Positions 1 to 5,257 of a stretch of 6,343 nucleotides of DNA are shown here, in pieces. The DNA is taken from contig JAHFBY010000113.1 of NCBI GenBank assembly GCA_023249835.1, positions 1-6,343 on the forward strand, in the 5' to 3' direction. The first letter of the stretch is position 1, and the number at the start of each line of letters is the position of its first letter. Under the pieces are notes generated by a model. The model searched no databases. It was given only the letters and a program-made list of their open reading frames with translations, and had not been told where the DNA came from. Source of the stretch: Elusimicrobiota bacterium (GTDB taxonomy: Bacteria > Elusimicrobiota > Elusimicrobia > 2-02-FULL-39-32). The translations under genes and the position numbers were made by a program.

Positions 1-684
1 ACCTTTGACCGAGCAAAGGGCATGAGATACACCCTGGGTCATTTGGTTCCCGTGCTTTATGAATTTGACTTGCTGCTCTTGCTGCGGACGAAAGGGGCGG
101 GCATGGTAGTTCATTGGGAAGAAGACCTGTCGGTAGAGTTCGTCTGTCCGATTGATAGTTTTGCGCGGGCCCGCATCTTTAAACCGCAAAAAGCAGTTTC
201 CGAAGATTTGCGCCAGTTGCAAGATTGGCAAAACGCGGAACGGCGAGCGGGGTATAAACTTTATCAAATATTGCGCCAATTAAGTCTTGGCGAGCGGAGG
301 AAGGATGAGTTGGATAGGGCGTTGACCGAGGTTCAAGAGCAGTTATTGATCATAGCGGATCCGCAGTCCGTTGGCATGAACCCTAACTTTGTCCGTTGGG
401 TCTTCGGCTCGCTTAACGAGGATTTTTTCCGGCAATTGAAGGCCGAATATATGGAGGGACGAGTTCCAGTCGAAGCCTTAAAGAGGCTAATGATCCGGCG
501 GTTTAATGATTATGATCAGGAATTAATGCGCCTACCGCTGCTCGACTATTTAAAGCGCAAGTACGCGGACTATCTAGGTTATATCCCGGGACGGACGCTG
601 GAGGTTCATGGCAATGGCGTTAATGTTTTAGAAAACCTGCAACTCGAATTAGCAGTTGATTCCCAACTTAACCGCCAACAGTAG
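1..684 (+). CDS. Unrecognised protein, 3' part only (5' end outside window)
   Basis: The frame is open from base 1 to a TAG at 682-684, giving 227 visible residues. The ATG at 22 is only the first internal methionine: seven codons upstream are also open and no ribosome-binding site precedes it, so the gene most likely starts outside the window. I do not recognise the family. The N-terminal 50 visible residues carry a short Leu run (EFDLLLLLR, residues 21-29) that is too short for a membrane segment, followed by what reads as beta-type sequence (GMVVHWEEDLSVEFV). The rest is charged and probably helical, with heptad-like stretches around residues 65-120. There is no signal peptide, membrane helix, cysteine cluster or catalytic motif in the visible part, so a cytoplasmic location is likely. 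The next gene begins 79 bp downstream on the same strand with its own putative -10 box. Coding status is well supported by length and amino-acid composition; function is unknown. Confidence 0.8.
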   Translation, partial: TFDRAKGMRYTLGHLVPVLYEFDLLLLLRTKGAGMVVHWEEDLSVEFVCPIDSFARARIFKPQKAVSEDLRQLQDWQNAERRAGYKLYQILRQLSLGERRKDELDRALTEVQEQLLIIADPQSVGMNPNFVRWVFGSLNEDFFRQLKAEYMEGRVPVEALKRLMIRRFNDYDQELMRLPLLDYLKRKYADYLGYIPGRTLEVHGNGVNVLENLQLELAVDSQLNRQQ

Positions 685-751
685 GAACTCTTGGGCCCTT
701 TCCGTACCAAAATGGATGGCAAAAAAACCGGCAAGAGAAAATTAAAAATTA

Positions 752-757
752 TACAAT
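752..757 (+). promoter_or_regulatory. Putative -10 box for a leaderless globin transcript
   Basis: TACAAT matches the sigma-70 -10 consensus at five of six positions and ends 6 nt before the ATG at 764. A start site 7 nt past the box would fall on the A of the ATG itself, predicting a leaderless mRNA. This fits the absence of any Shine-Dalgarno sequence in the A/T-rich stretch just upstream of the ATG. No good -35 hexamer lies at 16-18 nt. An A7 tract (721-727) lies upstream. This is inference from sequence only. Confidence 0.4.
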
Positions 758-763
758 CTAAAA

Positions 764-1219
764 ATGAACGATAAATTTCATCGCCAGGACGCAGGATCAA
801 TTTATGTTCCGCCCGGCGGTCCTCCGCCCGTTTCGCCGCCATCTCCGGAGATCTATGGGTTAATGGGAGAGGCGAACATTTTTCGTATGACATTGGATTT
901 TTATAAAGAGTTGGAAAGCTCTTCTATTGCCGGCATGTTTCCAGAAGATATGGCTGCTGCTTCGGAAAAGTTAGGCGCTTATTTGGTTTCACGGTTGGGT
1001 GGTCCGCCCATCTATCAAGAACGTCACGGTGATCCACGTTTGCGCATGCGGCATATCCCTTTCATTATTAATGAATCTTCCCGTCAAATATGGCTGGCGT
1101 GCTTTAAAAAAGTTTTGGACCAGGCGGAAACGAAGTATCAGTTTCCTGCGCAACATAAACCCAGTTTTTGGAATTTCATCGAAGGCTTTTCCGGCTGGAT
1201 GGTGAACAGTTCCCCCTGA
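764..1219 (+). CDS. Group II truncated hemoglobin (GlbO/trHbO type) with Pro-rich N-terminal extension
   Basis: A 151-residue protein whose residues about 30-122 match the group II truncated (2/2) globin fold. These small cytoplasmic heme proteins bind O2, NO or other ligands and are linked to oxygen or redox and NO chemistry. Visible landmarks are Y47 (B10) in FYKEL, F59 (CD1) in MFPED, the family signature LGGPPIYQERHGDPRLRMRH with proximal heme ligand H97 (F8), and W110 (G8) in IWLACF. Y-B10 and W-G8 together are typical of group II, and F at CD1 is a common variant of Tyr or His. Residues 13-29 are a proline-rich stretch (PPGGPPPVSPPSP) not found in ordinary GlbO proteins. The start at 764 is preferred because an internal ATG at 863 (M34), with a GGAG 12 nt upstream, would remove PEIYGL, which corresponds to the conserved start of helix A. 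The gene may be co-transcribed with the preceding one. The exact physiological ligand cannot be read from sequence. Confidence 0.93.
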   Translation: MNDKFHRQDAGSIYVPPGGPPPVSPPSPEIYGLMGEANIFRMTLDFYKELESSSIAGMFPEDMAAASEKLGAYLVSRLGGPPIYQERHGDPRLRMRHIPFIINESSRQIWLACFKKVLDQAETKYQFPAQHKPSFWNFIEGFSGWMVNSSP

Positions 1220-1307
1220 TGATCTCACCGTTCTTGAGGTAAGGTTTTTTAAAAGCTGTAATTTATAAGAAGTTAAAGTAGTATAGTATGTGCAAATTTC
1301 CTGAATT

Positions 1308-1337
1308 GTAGGGGTGCAGGGCATGCCTCGCCCCTAC
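1308..1337. repeat. REP-like palindrome between convergent genes, overlapping a stop codon
   Basis: Perfect 7-bp arms GTAGGGG (1308-1314) and CCCCTAC (1331-1337) are extended by a G-T and a G-C pair. After a one-base bulge comes AGG/CCT around a GCATG loop. The hairpin is stable on either strand. It lies in the 114-bp gap between the globin and the large minus-strand gene, and the TAG stop of the latter (1336-1334) is inside one arm. No T-tract follows on either strand, so it does not look like a canonical intrinsic terminator, though it could protect 3' ends or aid bidirectional termination. Short GTAGGGG...CCCCTAC palindromes are known as dispersed repeats in many bacterial genomes. Whether this one is multicopy cannot be told from the window, which holds no second full copy. 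Confidence 0.6.
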
Positions 1338-4300
1338 TGCTGAGATAAGAACAGGTTCTGAGAGTTTAAAGGCGGTTCAAATTCTAAGTTGCTCGGAGCG
1401 CCCATGGGAAAGAGCAAAAATGGCTTTTTAGTTTCGTTTGTATCCTCTAATGTAAAATATTTTATACCTCTTTGGTCTGAGCGGGAGAGTGGCTTTGGCG
1501 GCCTGCGCGAACCCGCAAAGAACCGCAAGTTGTTCCATAACTGTTGTTTCGCATAAGAGTCGTAGAGCGCGTGAGATCCAATATGGGCGACCGCGGCAAG
1601 TAAAACAAGGCTAAACCATTCCCACCACTTTAAATGCACGCCTAACCCCGCCGCCAGAATCGGAACTGCCAGAATTATTCCCAGCCAAATGCCCACAGCC
1701 GTGATTTCATGTCCAAAGGCAGGACCCCTTTGTTGTTCTTGTTCTGTGTGCAAGTGGATAAATAATGCAGTGTTCAGGGCAATAAAAGACAGGCCAAAAG
1801 GTAGTAGCCACCAAACCTGACCGGTAAAAAGAGTGAGGAAAATCCCTTGGGCTAAAAGCAGCAGACTGAAAGCTTCCCAATAAATGGCGTAGCGCGGATA
1901 AACCATCCGCCACTCAGTATCTTTTTTTTCGCCCGCTAGACATTGCGCCAAGGCGCGCAATCCCAAATAGTGCAAGAATTCGAGTCCGCCCACAACGATC
2001 GATGCGCGCCCGGGGTAGAGCGAGGCTTCCGGCAGCGCATTTGCTTGGGGTGGGAGGTTTGCTTCCACCCACTGGCGCAAGCGTTCCATGGCTTGCGGAA
2101 ATAGATCTTCATTGTTTTCAATTTCAGTTACAAGCATTTGCCTGCGCTGGGCCCTATTTGCCGGATCATTAAATAACTCCGTTAAAATTTCTTGACCATA
2201 ATGACCAATGGCAGTAATGAACGCCATTAACAATAGCGCGGGATTTGCCAGTTCAGAATAATCAACGTTTCTGTCCAGCATACGCTGTAAAATAGTAATA
2301 ACTTGCGCTCTGGCCGGCAGGATTGCTGTAATTCGGTTGCGGATACCCTGCTCTTGGACCCCTCGGGCCAGCAACCGTTCGATTATGGTTAAGTCGTCGT
2401 CTTGCCCCATATTTTGTCCGGATAACCACAAGGTTAAAAGTTCAATGCGTCGGGACATCTGGGTTTCGTTGGTTGGAAATTGAAGAAATTGAGGATGATC
2501 ACTTTCATTATTCAATGCGTTAATTGTGTTCTGAGCCATTGATTGTATGATCATTTGATTGCTTTGTTCTAATAATTCTCCAATATCGCCGTCTTGGTCT
2601 GCCAACTGAGTTTGAAGGGGCATTAAGCAAAAAGACTGTTCATGAAAATTTCGAATAACGGATAGTTCATGGATAGCGCCGTAAAGCATGGATGAAACAG
2701 CGCGCGCGCGACCAGGCGCTGATCCCATCCAGTTTGATAAATAGTTTGTTTGTTCCTCTTCACCGGAAGCAAGCAAGGAAAGAAAAATTAAGAATAAAAT
2801 TTTTGTTCTACCCCATTGGATCAATCCTTCTTCGGTTTCGAGTTCAGAGTTCGGCATGTTTCTCTGGAAAAACCAGAGCACGTTGTTGCTCTCAAGAGCC
2901 GGACGGATCGCGTCAAAGACTTGGTTTTTAAGTTCCATGTTACTGAAAGATTGGACTAGAAGGTCCTCTAAATAATTTTGATACCGGTCTGTTAAGGGGC
3001 GAGCGAGGAATAGCGGTGCTTCAGGATTAAATTGATCCGGGTTTTGCGGAGTAAAGCTGTTGATCCACTGCTGCATTAAAGGAATGGCGTTTTGCATGTC
3101 AGTGCCCATGGCCATATTACGATTTATGATTAGCCCGGTGAACCTGGGCACTGGCGAGATGCGCGGCGGGTTTTGCCGTGTGTTGCGCGCAGCGTCCTCC
3201 TCATTGCGCACAGAGATGATTTCCGGTTCAGAATGCAAGTTGAGCCAGCCCGCATATTCGTTCCTGAGCCGCAGATACTCTTCCTCTGTAAACCTATGTC
3301 TGGGCACATAATCGTCAAAGTTGTTTTCAGAATGCCGCGAATAAAAGATAATTTCATAATGCGGAGCGCGAACGGCGAAGCTCATTGGAGCGCTGAGCGC
3401 GCCCGGCAGAATTGTTATTTCCGCATGACCAATGATGTTGGGGCGAGTCTGGAGCTCAGGCCTTATGCGGTCTGGGTGGTAGCGGAGTTGGGCCCTATGA
3501 AACTGATCGCAAAGGGTCCAGTAATAGCTTTTAACTTGTTCGATTTTATGGCTCAGATAAGGGGGCGACATCGCATATAGTTGGGCGTAAGTTGCGGATA
3601 AATTTTCTGTTTCTTGGCCGATGCGTTCAATTAAAGGGGCTAATATTTCTAATGTCATATTTTCGTTTTCTTGGCCCGCTAAACTTGTGGTCATTCGGCT
3701 TAAACTGTTCGTGAGCAGGGTCAGTCGAGTTATCATCTCGTCAAAAGTTCTTAGCGACCGGCTATCGACATTTGAGTGTATCCATCCGTTAAAGGTGTCA
3801 GGATGCCTAAGGTCGGGGTGAGTCAACAGAGCTAAGAGTAAAATTTCTTCTTCCGGCAAACGCGCCTCTGTGGCATTAATTAGAAAGGTGTTTGTGAACA
3901 AATTGTTTATAGTTTGGACGTTAAGCTGTTGGATCATAACGGATAAACGGTTGCGCCAAGGTTGGTTTTGGTGCGCGCGCAATAGTATGTTTCTGACCAA
4001 ATAACCAAAGTGGTAGCCATGATTAATGAAGTTTTGAGAAATTAGTTCATAATTGTCCATCATGCGCGGGGTAATGGTTTCTTGTGCAGCGATATCTATG
4101 TTATAGTGGAGCCAAGTTTGGAGGCCAATTGCAAAAATAATGGATAAAAACAATATAACCCAGGCAAACCACTCCGGCCAATCTGCCTGCAGAAGAGGAG
4201 CGGCGATTAAGAAGGGTATGGCTAAAAAAAGCTGTAAACAAAAGCTGTAACCCCACAGCCTAGTTGGGGGATAGCGCAGGTTTTTTTGCCGTCCCTGCTC

Positions 4301-5062
4301 TAAATGAGAAGCTGCGAACAAAATCCAATTAATGGTTAGGTAGGGCATGCCTAAAATCAATAGCCAATAGAAATGACCGGTCAAAACAGTCATGAAAATA
4401 GAGCCTGCAAAACTGAAGAGGCTGACCGCTTCTAGCGGCGAATAGTACCAAGGATAACGCATGCGCGAGGCATGCGGACCGGCAAGTTTTAAAGCGACGA
4501 CCCTCAGTCCCAGGAAGTGCAGGAGTTCAAGCAGAACTGTTGATTGAGTAGATTTTTCTAAATATAGCGAAAGCGAGGTTGTTCTCTTTTGAATTGAACG
4601 AATACGGATTAAGTGAAAGTCATTGCCGACCAGGGCGCTCGCAAATTCGCATGGCAATGCAGGGAATATTCCTCGGGTTCCGGGTTCTGCTCTGAGCTTG
4701 GAATTCTGCGGCGCGCTTGGGTGGGCAATGAAAGCGTTTCCTTTTTTACAAAACTCAAAAACACAGAGAGCAGGCCCCTTTTCTTTTTCACTATAATAGA
4801 CCAGCAGTTTGTCCGCTTTTGAAAATGGGCCCGATAGAAAAAGTTTTTTTTGCACAAACTTTTTAATCAGTTTAGTTTGCGCCGGGTCTAGGTTAGGATT
4901 TGTTTTTAAGTTGTTGAGGTAAAGTTTTTTTAAGGGCGCCAAAGGGCTTGGGACGAGCGCGCGCGCTTGGGGAACAAAAGGCGGGGCAACGCTCGCAAAA
5001 ATGAAAAGCGCGGTAAACAAAACACGAAAAAGTCCTTGATTTCCTGCAATTTTGCGTATCAT
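1334..5062 (-). CDS. Large secreted/membrane protein with two homologous membrane modules (unknown family)
   Basis: The product has 1242 residues, counted from the ATG at 5062. An in-frame TTG at 5098 adds 12 residues but lies upstream of the -10-like box, whereas the ATG start gives a textbook signal peptide: basic MIRK, hydrophobic VLFTALFIFASVAPPFV, then ARA before a likely cut after A35. Residues 36-175 form a soluble domain with cysteines C100, C105 and C138. Residues 178-325 are membrane module A: a hydrophobic helix with LELLHFLGLR, then segments near 212-228, 232-250, 271-291 and 299-318. Residues about 330-1020 are mostly helical, Asn/Gln/Glu-rich and without clear membrane helices. 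Residues 1027-1172 are module B, homologous to A (LEFLHYLGLR; segments near 1064-1080, 1084-1102, 1122-1142, 1149-1166), followed by a polar tail. Both modules resemble a site-2-protease-like core lacking the first His of HExxH, which is my inference. I cannot name a function. The gene is convergent with the globin gene, divergent from the fused MFS gene, and probably monocistronic. Confidence 0.9.
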   Translation of the reverse strand: MIRKIAGNQGLFRVLFTALFIFASVAPPFVPQARALVPSPLAPLKKLYLNNLKTNPNLDPAQTKLIKKFVQKKLFLSGPFSKADKLLVYYSEKEKGPALCVFEFCKKGNAFIAHPSAPQNSKLRAEPGTRGIFPALPCEFASALVGNDFHLIRIRSIQKRTTSLSLYLEKSTQSTVLLELLHFLGLRVVALKLAGPHASRMRYPWYYSPLEAVSLFSFAGSIFMTVLTGHFYWLLILGMPYLTINWILFAASHLEQGRQKNLRYPPTRLWGYSFCLQLFLAIPFLIAAPLLQADWPEWFAWVILFLSIIFAIGLQTWLHYNIDIAAQETITPRMMDNYELISQNFINHGYHFGYLVRNILLRAHQNQPWRNRLSVMIQQLNVQTINNLFTNTFLINATEARLPEEEILLLALLTHPDLRHPDTFNGWIHSNVDSRSLRTFDEMITRLTLLTNSLSRMTTSLAGQENENMTLEILAPLIERIGQETENLSATYAQLYAMSPPYLSHKIEQVKSYYWTLCDQFHRAQLRYHPDRIRPELQTRPNIIGHAEITILPGALSAPMSFAVRAPHYEIIFYSRHSENNFDDYVPRHRFTEEEYLRLRNEYAGWLNLHSEPEIISVRNEEDAARNTRQNPPRISPVPRFTGLIINRNMAMGTDMQNAIPLMQQWINSFTPQNPDQFNPEAPLFLARPLTDRYQNYLEDLLVQSFSNMELKNQVFDAIRPALESNNVLWFFQRNMPNSELETEEGLIQWGRTKILFLIFLSLLASGEEEQTNYLSNWMGSAPGRARAVSSMLYGAIHELSVIRNFHEQSFCLMPLQTQLADQDGDIGELLEQSNQMIIQSMAQNTINALNNESDHPQFLQFPTNETQMSRRIELLTLWLSGQNMGQDDDLTIIERLLARGVQEQGIRNRITAILPARAQVITILQRMLDRNVDYSELANPALLLMAFITAIGHYGQEILTELFNDPANRAQRRQMLVTEIENNEDLFPQAMERLRQWVEANLPPQANALPEASLYPGRASIVVGGLEFLHYLGLRALAQCLAGEKKDTEWRMVYPRYAIYWEAFSLLLLAQGIFLTLFTGQVWWLLPFGLSFIALNTALFIHLHTEQEQQRGPAFGHEITAVGIWLGIILAVPILAAGLGVHLKWWEWFSLVLLAAVAHIGSHALYDSYAKQQLWNNLRFFAGSRRPPKPLSRSDQRGIKYFTLEDTNETKKPFLLFPMGAPSNLEFEPPLNSQNLFLSQQ
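1547..1984 (-). repeat. Membrane module B (C-terminal copy of an internal duplication)
   Basis: Encodes residues 1027-1172. The helix LEFLHYLGLR...LAG (1027-1044) matches LELLHFLGLR...LAG in module A at 13 of 18 positions. After a linker three residues longer than in A, residues 1052-1111 align with 200-259 without gaps (26 of 60 identical by hand count). The conserved set includes RMxYPxY, EAxSL, TG, WLL, N1097, H1105 and E1107-Q1108. The second half shares LAxPxL...W-x-EWF (W1146, E1148, W1149, F1150). Confidence 0.85.
4088..4531 (-). repeat. Membrane module A (N-terminal copy of an internal duplication)
   Basis: Encodes residues 178-325, directly after the N-terminal soluble domain. Residues shared with module B are E179, H182, G185 and R187 in the first helix, R200-M201, Y203-P204, E211-A212, T229-G230-like positions, W233-L234-L235, N245, H253, E255-Q256 and W295-x-E297-W298-F299. 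Polar residues kept inside hydrophobic helices (E179, H182, R187, N245) suggest a structural or former catalytic role rather than a simple anchor. Confidence 0.85.
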
Positions 5063-5077
5063 ATAATATAAACCTAC

Positions 5078-5083
5078 ATTATA
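5078..5083 (-). promoter_or_regulatory. Putative -10 box for the large minus-strand gene
   Basis: On the minus strand TATAAT (perfect consensus) ends 15 nt before the ATG at 5062, predicting a start near 5071 and a leader of about 9 nt. The only Shine-Dalgarno-like bases are a weak TAGG about 10 nt before the ATG, at the very 5' end of the predicted leader. No convincing -35 hexamer is present at 16-18 nt. The box lies downstream of the alternative TTG start at 5098, which argues for the ATG. The region is generally A/T-rich, so a chance match is possible. Confidence 0.4.
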
Positions 5084-5212
5084 TGATGTGGATCCCAATC
5101 CCTGCTTAAACTATTTGTAACATTAAAGTAAATATTATCAGCTCCTGTTTAATCTGTAATAATTTGCAATATTGGAAACTTCATTCCGACATTAATAAAA
5201 AATTAACCGGCG

Positions 5213-5240
5213 TTCTAAATAAAATGGGAAATGCTATAAT
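5213..5240 (+). promoter_or_regulatory. Putative extended -10 promoter for the fused MFS gene
   Basis: TGCTATAAT (5232-5240) is a perfect extended -10 element. TTCTAA (5213-5218), 16 nt upstream of the TATAAT, is a poor -35, which an extended -10 can tolerate. The predicted start near 5247 would leave about 11 nt before the ATG at 5258, with no Shine-Dalgarno sequence. Together with the minus-strand box it makes the 195-bp gap a divergent promoter region. Confidence 0.5.
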
Positions 5241-5257
5241 TTTTAAACTTAACTCTT

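Noticed and set aside
685..763. GGGCCC palindrome and A-tracts between the first gene and the globin as a terminator
   Set aside because: There is no stem-loop with adequate arms followed by a T-run. I see only the putative -10 box in this gap.
606..893. A 95-codon minus-strand open frame across the end of the first gene and the start of the globin
   Set aside because: It overlaps two better-supported genes in antisense and its product shows no recognisable pattern.
1224..1250. Possible intrinsic terminator after the globin gene (short CTCA/TGAG or CTT/AAG stems before a T6 run at 1245-1250)
   Set aside because: The stems have only 3-4 pairs and do not abut the T-run properly, so I could not support a terminator call.
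3173..3580. A 135-codon plus-strand open frame antisense to the large gene
   Set aside because: It lies fully inside the 1242-codon minus-strand gene, which has a signal peptide and an internal homology that only its own frame explains.
4458..4476. Perfect 7-bp inverted repeat CGCATGC / GCATGCG with a 5-nt loop
   Set aside because: It lies inside the coding sequence of the large minus-strand gene (codons around P196-R202) with ordinary coding content. GCATGC-type palindromes occur several times in the window, so I treat it as chance or local mRNA structure.
5063..5098. Twelve-codon upstream extension of the large gene from TTG 5098
   Set aside because: TTG is a weaker start, the extension spoils the basic N-terminus of the signal peptide, and it would begin upstream of the TATAAT box. 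ATG 5062 is preferred.
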